A stretch of 64,000 nucleotides of DNA from Ampullaceana balthica (lineage: Eukaryota; Mollusca; Gastropoda; Lymnaeidae), in the NCBI GenBank assembly GCA_944989445.1, contig CALYLW010000741.1, positions 186,001-250,000 of the forward strand, in the 5' to 3' direction. The position numbers were made by a program, and so were the translations under genes. Under the pieces are notes generated by a model. The model searched no databases, was not told the DNA's origin, and worked only from the letters and a program-made list of their open reading frames with translations. The stretch's first letter is position 1; the number at the start of each line of letters is the position of its first letter. Shown piece by piece: positions 13,701 through 25,391 of this stretch.

Positions 13701-15782
13701 CTCAAAAGTCTTTTGGATAATTTAAAATAACCATTCTTATCCTAAAAGATGAAGTCAGTATAACAATAACATTATAAATACATTTACAGCATTTTTTAAA
13801 ATTTCATAACCAGTCGATCGCGATACGGTAGATCCTTACGGGGCTGAGGCAGAAGTTTTCCGAAAACCTTATGGGGCTTTAAACGTTGAGAATGTTTTTC
13901 ACATTATGTAAGCTTAGAGAGAAAAACATAAAACCTTTTTGCCCTCATGTATTTAATATAGAAGAACAGTATTTTATAAAATTTCTTTTACCAAAAGTCT
14001 GCAATGACTTTATACACAGTAACTCTGTAAATTTTGCATAAATAATTTTAAAATAAAGCCAATTGTCATTTGTATTCCAAAAGCGTTTAATTAGAATTTA
14101 TACACATATGCATTTCAAGGAACAAACCTTAACTCCCATTCGTTTTAAATCAGTAATCCAGTGTGGTGGGAAATACTTTAACCAAAACATAGGGTCTGCA
14201 AATTGTTTGATTTCTTCATCTGCAAGTCCCATGGCACTCATGATCTGCCACTGATACTTTAAACCACCTGTTTTAGCTGCCACTTTGCTCTGGGGAATAA
14301 AATATAATATTTAACAGTCAAAAATTGTATAAATATTTTTTACTAACATGTTGAATATTGTTACTAAATAATATTTATAATACTACATGTATGAAAACAC
14401 TTTTCACAAAGATATACAATAAAGAATTCATAAATTGTTAAAATTATTTTAAAAAACTAAGCAAATTAAAATGTATATGAGCTTATAACAATAAATGCAT
14501 TAGCTAAAAGTTTTTGATCAGTTTAATTCCTAATAAGGTTTAGTTTTTACACGTTACATTCTGTCATCTTGTTTTGTGAATGTATATGTTATAGTCATAA
14601 AGCTAAACATAAATTTTTAAAAAGGTTAAATTTTAACTAAGACCTTTTTAGATTTAGATTTATCTTTTCCAATTTCACTCTCTTTGGCTTTAGATTCTTC
14701 CTTCTTATCATCTTCTTCAACAGGAAATTTAGGTGGATAGCCAAAATCCTCCATCTCTCTCTGTAGTTTATCTGCACATGCCTACAAAAATGTAAGTCAT
14801 ACATTTAACAAAATTGTGTAATTATCAAATAATTCAAAACATAATCTTATAATTATAGATGAACATTCTTTCAAAAAATAACTCATTTGCATTATCTGAT
14901 AAAATTTACTTTCAAGATCTTTATAAAATATTTTTATATGTTCCATTACATTTATAAAGCATACAACTAGTATGTAACAAACCAGGCCCAATTTATGTGA
15001 TAAATAACTTATTTATTAACCTTGATGGGCATTCCAGTACAATGCATTCCAAATGGAAAAAGACATTTTTTTCCAAGCATTCGTTGATAACCAACTGCAA
15101 ACTGAAAAAGTAGAAGGATCTTATGTCACACAATGTTTGTGAAGACAATGGTAAAAATATCATTTAAAAAAATATGTATCTCTTACCTCAAAGACATAAT
15201 TAAATTATTTAATACCTTACCTCACACTTTGACAAACTAAATGTGTGCCCTAAATGCATTCTGCCATTCATATAAGGAAAAGGAAAGGTCACCATGTACT
15301 TTTCTTGACTGAAAGTTGCACAAAAAATAACAATTTAAAAGCAAGAATAATTACCAAAGTAATAACTTGTTAATAATTAACTCTAAATACATGAATGTTA
15401 ATAGTTAAGTGGTATGACACAGAAAGAAAAATTATTTAACCAGTGGAAAGAAGAAAATGGCATTACTTATCATTTTACATAACAGTAATCTTGTAGTATT
15501 AAAATTGAGTACAATTAATCATGATGGTATTAAAAATTTAATCAAAACACAACAAACATTAACACCAATTTTCTTAACTATTTAAGTAATACAAATTTTC
15601 ATGCAAAGCTTTGAAGTAAGAACTTACATAGCATCTTTTGTGTCTAGTTCAGGGGCATCAACCTCAAATATTTTTTCCTCTTCCCAGCGTTTTTGAACTA
15701 CTCGTTCAATTTCTAATAGTGTGTCTAGTTTTGCAGTGCTCTTTCGTTCAGAAGTTACATCCATTTTGTCTTCTTTACTCAT
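4735..15782 (-). CDS. LARS1: Cytosolic leucyl-tRNA synthetase, 29 exons, complete
   Basis: Class I synthetase that charges tRNA-Leu in the cytosol. Coding exons in reading order: 15628-15782, 15221-15308, 15021-15101, 14644-14781, 14128-14289, 13136-13248, 12904-12967, 12604-12671, 12149-12374, 11561-11648, 11346-11422, 10985-11038, 10614-10754, 10328-10405, 10059-10144, 9545-9832, 9206-9421, 8958-9015, 8649-8712, 8150-8339, 7962-8052, 7570-7710, 7241-7381, 7010-7108, 6789-6896, 6252-6356, 5993-6088, 5103-5238, 4735-4940. They sum to 3558 nt with every phase closing, giving 1185 residues (human LARS1 has 1176). The HIGH motif is HLGH at residues 70-73. A lysine/glutamate-rich linker fills exon 4. 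The CP1 editing domain carries [15 protein letters not shown] near 395-409. KMSKS is at 727-731, split by an intron after its Lys. A C-terminal extension follows the anticodon-binding helices. ATG at 15782 opens MSKEDKMDV; a second in-frame ATG is six codons on. No break was seen. In vertebrates this protein also senses leucine for mTORC1; that role here is only inferred. Confidence 0.97.
13066..13088. repeat. (AAT)n microsatellite
   Basis: Short run of AAT/ATA triplets inside LARS1 intron 6. Nothing else is notable. Confidence 0.8.
13385..13870. repeat. CG-rich insert in LARS1 intron 5, probable MITE
   Basis: A block much richer in CG dinucleotides than the surrounding intron, between LARS1 exons 5 and 6. 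The left side has CATTAACGTTTAA and the right side, read in reverse, CTCAACGTTTAAAG, a short imperfect inverted pair. No coding potential was recognised. Its composition says it is foreign to the intron, but target duplications could not be fixed, so the limits are approximate. Confidence 0.35.
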
Positions 15783-16300
15783 TATCATACAAAAAAGAGA
15801 TTGAAGTTACCTCTTGAAAAAATATAAAAATTACATTACATGTAAATGTTAATTTTGTCATTTGAGAAATTTTTGTGGGAAAAAAAGAGAATGTAAAATT
15901 AAAAGTCTGCATATTAATTATTCACTCTAATCTTATGTGATTTTGGTCATGAAGAATTTACAGCAATAGTTTTCTAAAATACTGTATTCGTTATAAAAAG
16001 ACTTCTATATTTGCTACATTGCTACATTACATTTCTTGTATGATGGTATTATTAATTAAGCCTAATGATCACTAAAAACTATAAATTTTAAAATACAAAT
16101 AAAGATTGGGAGAATTGAATTTAGACAAAATTAAGATGATTTAATCATATCCAAATGTTGTACAATAGACTAAATTTGAAGATATGTATGGATCTGGTTG
16201 AAAGATAGATGCCAGATTATCTCAAATGACTGGGGGCCATTGGTTATTGGTTGGCCTCTAGTTGAGTGTCATTGAGCCGATGGATAATAATAAAAATGGA
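15783..16300. other. Upstream of LARS1 start, A+T-rich
   Basis: Sequence immediately 5' of the LARS1 ATG. It should hold 5' UTR or the end of a 5' UTR intron. No CpG-rich promoter block is visible. A minus-strand GTAAGTAGG donor-like site near 18230 and a GTTAGTATT site near 18115 could close non-coding first exons, but that is unsupported without transcripts. Confidence 0.35.
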
Positions 16301-16649
16301 GTGATAATACAGAGATTTTTCCCTATAACGCTGAGTGCTATAAGGAGATTTTCCCCCCATAATTCTTAGCGTTATACAGAGATTTTTTTGCTGGTCACGA
16401 GACCATTAATTTAAATTTTGTATAGGTCAGTGCCAATGTTCCCTCTAAGGGTCGTTGGTCTGTGTGCAAAGAGAAAAAACTCGTGTGCAAAGTTGCACAG
16501 CATCCATTTTTGGTTCAATATTTTACAAAATTTGCTGCGCTGTAATTCATAACAGAACATTGGTCAGTGCTACCTGTTGATTAGTTGGTGGTTCACGACA
16601 CAGTGTGATACAATATACACGTACAGCTTTTACTTTTGGGAGTATCTGT

Positions 16650-16927
16650 TCTTCTTATCTATACAAACGCTCCATCTATGGAGAAGATAATTGCGTCCAC
16701 AGACCATGACATATGATCTGTTGGCAAGTGATGCAGCTTTCACAGGTCACGGCTTTGTGGGTTCCACGCACTACCCAGCTGCCTAACTAGTGTTAGGTAC
16801 CCATTTGGAGCTGGGTGACTCAGGAACGCCCTAGGCCCCAGGAACAAATCCTTGCCTTCACATGGATTCGAACGCGTGACCATTGGTACGCCAGTCGAGC
16901 GCGCTGCCACTTGACCACAGCGTCCCC
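16650..16927 (-). mobile_element. tRNA-derived SINE, copy 1 (tail shared with LINE)
   Basis: Read on the minus strand from 16927, it opens GGGGACGCTGTGGTCAAGTG, a tRNA-like A-box region, followed by a B-box CGCGTTCGAATCC about 60 bases on, then a body that closely matches the plus-strand copy at 40542-40912. Its far end (16667-16698) matches 28 of 32 bases of the 3' untranslated region of the LINE at 56330-56361, on the same strand. This is the structure of a SINE whose tail is recognised by a LINE reverse transcriptase. Target duplications were not resolved here, so the 3' limit is approximate. Confidence 0.8.
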
Positions 16928-17028
16928 TGTTGGTACTCGACTACCAATAGCAGGTACTACGGCAAAATAAAACCTTAATAGCTTCTGATATCAGATTTTT
17001 TAAAAGTAGATTTATCATCAAGCTTCTT

Positions 17029-17105
17029 TGGTCTTATGGTAGTGTGTTGGATTATTGAACTGTTAGTATCAGGTAACGGCTTCGAGTTTCACTTGAACTT
17101 CTTTT
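17029..17105 (+). other. tRNA-like fragment
   Basis: TGGTCTTATGGTAGTGTG resembles a tRNA D-arm/A-box and GGCTTCGAGTTTC about 45 bases later resembles a B-box. The T-arm does not pair cleanly and the acceptor ends do not match. I read it as a worn SINE head or tRNA pseudogene, not a working tRNA gene. Confidence 0.3.
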
Positions 17106-18485
17106 TTCTCTTTCTTTCCCTTTTGTCTTTTCAATTACTTTCAATGATCTATAATTTATAATTATGAGGCTAGGGTTAAGGTTTAGGAGTGTGCTAAAGT
17201 AAAAAAAATTATTTTCAGCCTGCTAAATTTACTCCACATAGGGAGATTCAATATTTTTACAAGTTACTACTGGTGCTTTACCTATTTACTATTACTATTA
17301 CACCAACCCCTCAGCCTCAACCAGTTCAGTAAGCCATTCAGATAAATATTTTTACATTATTTTTTTGTTTTGCAAAAGGCTAAAACTAAAATGAAGTAAT
17401 TATTAGTAATATGTTAGCAAGGACTAAAAAAACAACCTGACACTCCCAATACCACTTAAAAGACGTATTGACCTACTATAACACTAACACACGTAAATTG
17501 TAAATATATCAACATTAGGCTGTACTAAAACTATATTTCATGATAAATGACTAAACTAAACCAAGACCAACTAACTGTCAGCCATCCACTCCAGCAGAAG
17601 TATGCTCTACTCTAGTCCTAGTTACTTTATTATTGGAGCTAGAACAAATGAAATCAATTTAATTAAAGCTGACAAGACAATGCACAACTATTTATTTTGT
17701 TTTTAAAAATAAGCACTGATAACTACATATACTAAACTTTATTCTAAACTAAACTAGAACTAGAACAAGGTAAAAATACGGAGATTTTGTTTTTCGGAAA
17801 GAAATCTCCGAGTAAAGCCTTGCACTTGCGTTATCGGGGAAAATCTCCGTTTAACGCCCTGTGCCTGTGTTATTGGGAACATTTTACCCATACGTTAAGA
17901 TAGTTTTTGCCAAAACTATCTTACCGTATGGTTGCATTATTTTTTAAATATTATCATGTGGTGGCATGGGTAGGGTCTTGGTAGGACTGGATTGTTAATT
18001 AAGCTTTCGTATTTTAGTCGAAATGAACAGCCTCGCATGTTGTTACAAGTTTTAAACTCATAAATAATGGTCACAAAAATACAAAGTTAATTGATTGCTA
18101 AAGACAATACTAACCTTTAAAAAGTGTAGCAACTTGTTAAGAGTTGATCATAAGAATGACACTGACTTGTTTGTTTTACAAAACATGCGAAAAGTTGATG
18201 ATGCAAATGATCGCAAGCAGAGGTACACCTACTTACCGAAGATCAAAATCAATTCATAATTAGCCAAATGGTCTTAGTTTTGGTGACTTTATTATTAATT
18301 TTATTTAGTGATAATTGTTATTTTAATGCCATAAAAATAAGTACTTTTGAAGCTGATTTAAGCATTTTGGGGCTCTTTTTTATAAAATAAATTCTATAAG
18401 GACATTCATTGTGAGAGTAAGCAAGCGAAGCTATCACTATCTATCGGTGATCTATCTAGTCATTCTAGTAAAGACTATTAATAAC

Positions 18486-18785
18486 TAGTGTATTACCCGT
18501 CAAAAATGACGGAAGTTTTCAAAATAAATACATTTCAGCTGAAATCTATTTATTTGAAAAAATACACATCAGAATAAAAAATAATGTAACACAGAACTTT
18601 CATTTATTTTATTTATTTTTATTTTATTCATTTATTTTTATATTTATCAATTTTATGCGGAACGTTCGAAAAGAGTTATTTTTGGTGCAGTAATTTGGTG
18701 CGCTGCTTTCTAAAATTAGTAGCGTCACGGACAGATAGACGGGACAGACAGACATGACATACATTGCAAATTATGTATATTGATA
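18486..18785 (+). repeat. Dispersed repeat R2, copy 1
   Basis: Opens ACTAGTGTATTACCC and runs through GAAGTTTTCAAAATAAATAC, GTTCGAAAAGAGTTATTTTT and GGTGCGCTGC to GACATACATTGCAAATTATG. A second copy in the same orientation is at 44816-45056 in MRPS9 intron 12. Non-coding; family not recognised. Confidence 0.7.
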
Positions 18786-19763
18786 GTATTATAGTATAAA
18801 ATGAGTATGTGTTATGTCCCATGTCATAGTCATATCGTCCCACATGTGGAATAGAATCAGCAGCCCTGAGCATAAGGCTCTTAATAGGGCTTCCCTGAAA
18901 ACTCTCCCAACAATTATGCCCCCACCCAAGGGAACTAATAGCTAAGGCCACCAGTCCGCTCTGAGGGGGGTGCCTGGGCATCCAAGAACACGGTCGGAAA
19001 TGCCTTCCGCGAAAGTTGACGTCATAAAGGAAGGGTGGTTCAAGGAACAAAATGATGAGATATCTCATCTAGGCAGTGGCTTAGCATTGATGGGACGGGG
19101 GCGCCACAACATATTGGAAAAAACGAATCAAATTATCTGACGGCCGTCATGATCATCTCTTCTGACTCTGCACAAAGCTAGATAGAAACGAAACAATTGT
19201 ATCGGGATCTATGGCATTCTGAGTAATGCTTACTGTGTACAATGGTATTCTTCTCAAGCTCCACCAATAGTTGGTTTGCTCTAAAAGGGAAATTTTCCAA
19301 TTGAAGTAAAGCGAGCGTGTGAAACAAGGAGTTCAAAACACCAAGCTCGATAAGTACTTGCTCAACTTAACAACAAATAGAAGCCTTGGAAATGTTATAA
19401 GCAGTGTGTGTATGTGTGTGAGGAGGTTACACAGGAAGTATGCTGCCTTGCATTTTTGGAGTCCAAACACTAACGAAGGTGAGTGGTGCTCTGATCAAAA
19501 TGCAGCAACAAAGTTTACAAAGACTTGCGCTTGATCAAAGTGTGTAGAAGTTGAAAGCCAGGAACAAACTGACAGTTTTATGTCAAAGAGGAAAAGCAAC
19601 CGGTTTATTTGGGTGTCAAACTGTATAATGTACACATTCACCATTTTGTACAATACTTGTATCTCAAGCAACTGCTTAGCTCAATCTGGTTTTTTAAAAT
19701 ACAATAAAATAGATAAATAAAAATTTATAGGGCGTGCACACAATGGAGCTCTTGAACTGGTAC
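18786..19763. other. Gene-free stretch with unassigned repeats
   Basis: The minus strand has a 130-codon open frame (18676-19068) that overlaps repeat R2 and matches no known family, so I do not call it a gene. The motif CAGTGGCTTAGC near 19073 resembles an hAT left end but no partner end was located. Nothing else is supportable. Confidence 0.4.
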
Positions 19764-21774
19764 CAGGGCCGGACTAACACTCCGTCTTTCCGTGCAGATG
19801 AATGGAGTAAAAAAATCGAGGGGCGCAAAATTCATTTTATTGAAATGTGGAGGAGCCCAAAAATGAGGCCATAAATCCATTTTTAATAGAATAGCATATA
19901 CAATTATCCTTTTAAATAATAGACGATTCATAACTATTTTATTATAAAGCAAAAATTCTATTTTAACCCAGTCCGCAGTGAGTTTCATAAAGAGAGGTTA
20001 TATTGTTCTTTCTACGTTCGCAAATGGTGTAATTTGGATATTTGGCGCCCATGGAAAAAGTATTTAAAATATATAAAATTGGCGCCCCGACCCTTTCCAT
20101 ATCATCAAATTTTACTATGACATAACGTTTTTGAACCCATGTACATTGGAGCCCGGGGGCACGTTTACCTCACTGCCCCACATTATTACCACTTGTACCG
20201 GCGCACAGTCTAAAGGGGTTTAACTTTGATTTCCCTACTGATACGAGCTGTGACGTAGGTTCACATCAAACATTTATATACGACATCTTAGCAATGGAGA
20301 GAAAATTACCAGAAATGGTTGGTGTATTCTGTAGCTAAAGATTCTGTTTGTTTTCCTCTATTGCCAATTTTTTTCAATGGCTACATATTTATTATTAGCA
20401 AACGATAGTTATGGAGATTAGCAGCATATAGTACGAAACTAAAAAATCATGAAACTACACCAAAAATAAAAATATAAAGCCAAAACTCCTGGCTTGAATC
20501 GAGCGTTCTTTTTGAACTTGGCAAACAATAGATGCAACTTCTCAAAGATTTTGGAAAGTAGAAACCCATCATTGGACGCTGTTTTTCTATGAACATGATC
20601 AGGTGTCACAAGGGTTTGTGTCACCCAGTGCGGTACCTCATGGTGTCATCCCGTCACGACTTACTCCATAGACCTCCGAGCCTGCCAGTGCCAAATAACG
20701 GGAGCATACAGAATTGTACGTTTTAGGTCACCCCTTGTAATGGTGTCACCCGGTGCGGTGCGCATCCCCCTAGTGACGCCTCGGAGCATGATAATGAAAT
20801 ATATATTTTTTAAAAATTGCTATGGCAATTAAACTTTTAAGAAGTTCCAATATTTTTTTAAAATCTGAGATCAGACAATGCTGGCAAATTGTATCCGAAA
20901 TAGATGCAGATAACACATTTTGACTCAATACAAGGAGAAAAAGTCAATTTGCTGAAAATCAAGTCGAGTCCACAATGGATGCACAGGAAAGATACTAAAT
21001 GTAATTTTAACTCTTTTCCCACCTTGTTGACACTGCAACCAATTCTTTAGAACAGATTTTATCAGCTGCAACATCACAACAGTTACTTTTGCTTTTTGTA
21101 TCATAAATATGAGCTAAAAGATGTTAGTTCTTCAATGATATTGGCGAATTGCAAAGATTTAGAAAGCCTTTTAACAGATGGAGAATCAGTGGATATAGAA
21201 TTTCTAATAAAATATCAGGTGTGTATTCTCTATTGAAAAAACTATTTAGAACCTTTGGAAGTTTTGAAATTCATAGCAGAAACGAAATATGCTCAAACTT
21301 GAGCTTTGCTCTAGGAATTTTAGTAACTTTCGATCCGGGGAAAGTCATTTTCCAAACTAAAAAAGATGTTGTTTCCAAAAAAGTTCTTGGTTGTTTTTAC
21401 AGTCAAGATTGTCAAACTTCGCTAGATTAGCAGTTGAGTATGAACTCAGTAACAGCTTACATATTTGTAAATTAATCAGAGAAGTTTTTTCACTAAAACT
21501 TCCTTAAAAAAATGTCTGAGTATAAACTCATTTAATTTTTTTAATGAAGCATTTTAGAAACACCTAATTACAATATTACAAGTATTTGTGTTAATTATTA
21601 ATTAAAAATTACTGTTTTAAAGTTTAAGTTAAAGTTTTTTTATTTTTTTTATTTTATTTTTATGTTCGCTAAAAATATAAAAATCCTATACCATTTTTTT
21701 AAGAATACTTTAATTGTAATTACATGGGGGCTTTCGCTTTTGCACGGACTGGTTCAAAGGCTAAGTCCGGTCCT
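19764..21774 (+). mobile_element. Degenerate hAT transposon, ZMYM-type transposase remnant
   Basis: The ends form an inverted pair: CAGGGCCGGACT on the left (19764) and AGTCCGGTCCT on the right (to 21774). The flanking 8-mers ACTGGTAC and GTTGGTAC agree at six positions. Inside, about 20940-21510 on the plus strand, broken frames read like the C-terminal part of an hAT transposase of the ZMYM1/ZMYM5 type: FNSFPTLLTLQPIL, then SNLSFALGILVTF, FQTKK, and a tail with EYELSNSLHICKLI. The usual ASAERSFSKLK block is largely deleted and several stops and shifts are present. Non-functional. Another dispersed repeat (20607-20790) has landed in it. Confidence 0.6.
20607..20790 (-). repeat. GTCACTAGGGG-type repeat, copy 1
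   Basis: Read on the minus strand, it runs from GAGGCGTCACTAGGGGG through GCACCGCACCGGGTGACACC to CCCGTTATTTGGCACTGGCA. A related copy in the opposite orientation is at 21962-22132. It is probably a non-autonomous DNA element. Exact ends were not fixed. Confidence 0.55.
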
Positions 21775-21961
21775 GTTGGTACACTCATACACTCACTAAA
21801 GGGGTTACAGTTTACAGCATGCCCACCTAGTTATTTGCCAGCAAGACAGAGCTGTAAGAGCAAAGTAAAATAAAGAAACAAGGCCTTAGATTAATAAGCG
21901 ACACTCTTAGCACCACACCCTCAACTGCTGTGCATGTCATTTCAAACGTAGACCCTCTATC

Positions 21962-22132
21962 AGAGGCGTCATTAGCGGGGTGCGAGGAGTGCGAACAGCA
22001 CCGGATGACACCATCACTGAGGGTGATAAAAAACGTAACACTGTTCCCGTTATTTGGCACTGGCAGACTCGGAGCAGGTCTTTGGGTTAAATCGTTTGGG
22101 GGGGGGGCACCAATCCTAGTGACGCTTCTACC
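21962..22132 (+). repeat. GTCACTAGGGG-type repeat, copy 2
   Basis: Begins CAGAGGCGTCATTAGCGGGG and ends with CCTAGTGACGCTTCTA, an inverted pair around a body shared with 20607-20790 (GCACCGGATGACACC and CCCGTTATTTGGCACTGGCA). Small frames here (21930-22166, 21827-22060) are by-products of the repeat. No clear target duplication was seen. Confidence 0.55.
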
Positions 22133-22899
22133 CGCTAGTAAGTTAGAAGGGAGACTGCAATTTTAACAACTGGGGAATGGTACTACATCATGATCAGGAA
22201 CGAACACCGTTATCGAATGCACAAGAACTGGACCGCAGGCGTCCGCAGGTGGGAGGATGAGACGTCTTCCATTATGCATCAAGTTATAGTGAAGCTTGAC
22301 AGCACCGTAAAAACCAACACAATGGTAAAATTATTCGTCAGTGTCCTAGTAAACCTAAACCACCATGTACAGAACCGAGTCGTCCAGTTATAAGTTATAC
22401 TTTGCCATCGATCAGCAGGCGGCAGTGACAATATCCAGCCTGAACATGTGCAGAAAGCAGTTGCCCGTCAGATATCGGTGGGTTGTTGGGGAAACCACTG
22501 AGAAGGTGTTATGGACGGATCTGACAACTTGAGAGAAATAGATTCAGGATCGCTGACTCCATGCTACCTCAATAGATTTTATGGAAGGCCTACCAAATGA
22601 GGAATCACATGCATAAAATCATTTTTTAAAGTAAAAAGACCAAATATTTTTATATATGTCAATGTGATAGAACTCTGGATATTGCCCATGAGAACCAAAC
22701 AAGTCAAGTTGTGCGACATGAAATGATTGAGAATTAGAAGTTATGGTCATTAGCGTCCAGAAGATTAGCTGGTTTAAGAAAATGAAATGTGTTTTCTGAA
22801 TTTGTCGAAATGTGTAATGTATTTTTTGCAGAAATATCCTCTAAACTCTAAAGAACAATTCAACATTCTATTAACTCGTTTTCATTGAAATTTGCTCTC

Positions 22900-23800
22900 T
22901 CGTTCGTCTGGGAGCCTCCATTAAAATGAGAGTCTTCACATAAAACTTTAGCATAAATCAAAGCATCCTCTACTAATTCCATTCCTTTCTCTGGGTGTAG
23001 GATCTGCAAAGCACTTAATCTTATTTTTTAACCAAATGCTGTGAAGTACATTATTAACTCAGTATTTTTACAATTTCGGGCATCATTGACCTCTCGAAGT
23101 ACAGGTTACCAGGGAAAAAAACCAAAACGTTTCAATGCAACAAGCTAAGTTTCTGTTAGCTTTCAAGATAACCTTAATAAAATGGCAACATGTTTACTGC
23201 ATCAGCTTTTTCCAATCATCGCGTATCATGAAATCAATGTTTGATACACTCCTTGCCTGTAGCAGCACTTTAGCTTCCCACGGTGTGTTGAAATGGAAGG
23301 GGGAAAAAGTTACACAGTTCGTTTCAGTTGAAGTAGCATGTAATTAAACTTAAACCAAGTTTAATTAATTTTTTGGGATAATTTCAAATTTCGAGTTCGA
23401 CATTGAAATTTATGTCTTTGAGCCTTTGTAGAACTCCTTTATGCTTTCCAGCTACAACAGCAGTATTATTATAATACATTTCATCTCTGCAGTCCATTGT
23501 ACATGTATTAATACCATCCGCTTTAAGCTCCCTTAAAATCGTTTCAGAAATGACGTAAGCAGTTTTATTTTCCCCCCAATGAAATCTTTGAAAAATTTTG
23601 AAATTTTTACTTTCTGATTTTTAATCGCACTTCTTGAAGTACTGGGTTGTACTTTGTAAGAGAGACCTAAAATATTGCGTGCATATGGCTGTGAAAAGCC
23701 ATATTTCTGTTTTGCCAAAGATGTAATGTCAAACATTCTAATAAGAACTTCTTGCCACTTTAAAAAAATTCTTTTTCAAAAACGTATTGATGTTTTGTTT
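22900..23800 (-). pseudogene. hAT transposase remnant, ZMYM-like, middle domain
   Basis: Broken minus-strand frames in the order expected of a ZMYM1-like hAT transposase. KWQEVLIRMFDITSLAKQ lies near 23760-23690. NTAVVAGKHKGVLQRLKDIN near 23480-23410 matches the family's GYDNAANMxGKHxGVQ block around a catalytic region. HTVGS.SAAT near 23290-23250 follows, then lower-similarity sequence to about 22900. Stops and frameshifts break it throughout. Orientation is opposite to the C-terminal remnant at 19764-21774, so this is a different insertion. The end points are estimates. Confidence 0.6.
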
Positions 23801-24061
23801 GAAGTCTGCTTTCTAATTCCTTCCATTAGCTAAATCAATGTTGGTCGTGTCGAGCACTTGATTGATTGGCTACTTTGGGATTTTGTTTCTGTCAGTTATT
23901 AATAAATTCCATTAGATGAGAAAAACGTTGATTCAATCGTGTTTATGCTACAAAACAAACGTAATTGAACGCAAAATAATGACGCCTTAGAAAGGGAATA
24001 AGTAATTTGTGAAGCATTTAGTCACTTAGCATTTTTTCCATTAGTTTACATATGATAAAAT

Positions 24062-24456
24062 AGGTGACCCGTCAAAACGGCCCGGGTCATAACGGCATCT
24101 GTCAAATCGGCCCCTAGCAAATTGTTTACATTTTTCAACACAAAATTATTTTTTTTTGCATTTTAACCTTTTGTCAACTTTTTCACCCTTAAAGGAAGTG
24201 GTCAAATTGTAAAACTATTTCTTGTGATGTTATTATATTATTTCTTCTTAACAAACAATTGTGTCCTGGTGCCGTTTTGAGTAAAGTTTATAAAATTGTT
24301 TCTTGTGAACTAACCCTCACACTTAATCGGTAAGTAAAAATAGTAATATATTTGATTGTATTTTTTACTAATAGTCTATCTATTAGTCAAGGGCCGTTTT
24401 GACCGGGGCCGTTTTGACCGAGGCCATTTTTGCAGGGGCCGTTTTGTCGGTGAACC
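24062..24456. mobile_element. Foldback MITE with 8-bp target duplication GATAAAAT
   Basis: The ends are AGGTGACCCGTCAAAACGG and its inverted counterpart CCGTTTTGTCGGTGAACC. Flanks are the perfect duplication GATAAAAT at 24054-24061 and 24457-24464. Near the right end a short unit GGGCCGTTTTGACCG recurs about four times with changes, and the left end carries inverted versions (TCAAAACGGCCC, TCAAATCGGCCCC). It has no transposase and is most like a non-autonomous hAT element. The open frame 24356-24538 is just the translated repeat. Confidence 0.85.
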
Positions 24457-24464
24457 GATAAAAT

Positions 24465-25391
24465 CATTCCCCGTGTTTGTTTTTAGTGTAAGGTCCGTGA
24501 CTGGGTTATGCATAGTTACTATTATTGTTTTTTTTTAAAAGTACATTGTAAGAAAAGTGTAACAGCTATATTTAAATGTATGTGCCAATAGGGGGACATC
24601 AGTAAACAATGGAAGTTTGAAATAAAGTCTTATTAAAAATGCATACAGTATTAAACAAAAATAACTTGATTGGGTGTGAACATCCATTGAATCCAGTAAG
24701 TATGAAAATAAATGTAATAATTTGATTTTAAAAATCTTTCCCCTCTACATTTTACAATTTATCTATTAACATTTAAAGGACACCTTTCGGACCCATCTCT
24801 AATTCAGGAGGAATAACCCAGTCAAATCAGGTCACAATCTATTCTTTTTCTTGAGATCGATAAACCCATTTAATACAAACATACTCAAATATGAATTTGA
24901 AAAAAACAAACAATAGTTTTATATGATAAAGGCACAAAATTAATTTGATATAAGGGAAAAGTAAGTGCAGTATTTTAAAAATAAAATAAACATGTCATGT
25001 AATTTGAATAAAATAACCAGGAAAATATTTATAAATAAACATTTTATTCATTGCCTGGTACAGAACATGTTTTAATTTACAAATTATGTCTCACACAAGT
25101 TTTCCATGTAAATAATGTATATAATGACTATACATGTATCTTTACATTTTCACACAAACAGGTCTTTTATTCTGTTGCAATGTAATACCTTCCTTAGTAC
25201 ATCATGCGTTGATATTGTTTTTGTTCACACATTTAAATAATTTCAAAGCCATTAAGAATAGTTTTATTAATTATCTAGGTCAATGATACTAAAACATTTA
25301 AGCTCATTTAACAGTTCAACCAGACAAATGAACATTCTTGTAGTCAAGTTTAAACAATAACAAACTAATCAGTTTTCAGTGTGGAAAGATT
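24465..25391. other. NDUFB8 3' flank
   Basis: A+T-rich, no coding exon seen. The right part must contain the NDUFB8 3' UTR; minus-strand AATAAA signals are visible near 25162 and 25042, downstream of the stop codon in the direction of transcription. Confidence 0.5.

Larger units (their letters stand above)
16300..17885. repeat. Region bounded by inverted GGAGATTTTCCCC repeats
   Basis: The left edge (16308-16400) carries three degenerate copies of AGAGATTTTTCCCTATAACG-like sequence, and the right edge (17770-17880) carries the same motif in the opposite orientation with ATCTCCG cores. The pair encloses about 1.5 kb that includes a SINE. This looks like a transposon with repeat-rich ends, but no target duplication was found and no transposase frame is recognisable, so it may instead be two independent repeats. 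Confidence 0.35.

Noticed and set aside
14063..14254. 63-codon plus-strand frame
   Set aside because: Antisense to LARS1 exon 5.
18676..19068. 130-codon open frame on the minus strand
   Set aside because: Overlaps dispersed repeat R2, has no recognisable domain, and shows no splice or start context. Chance frame.
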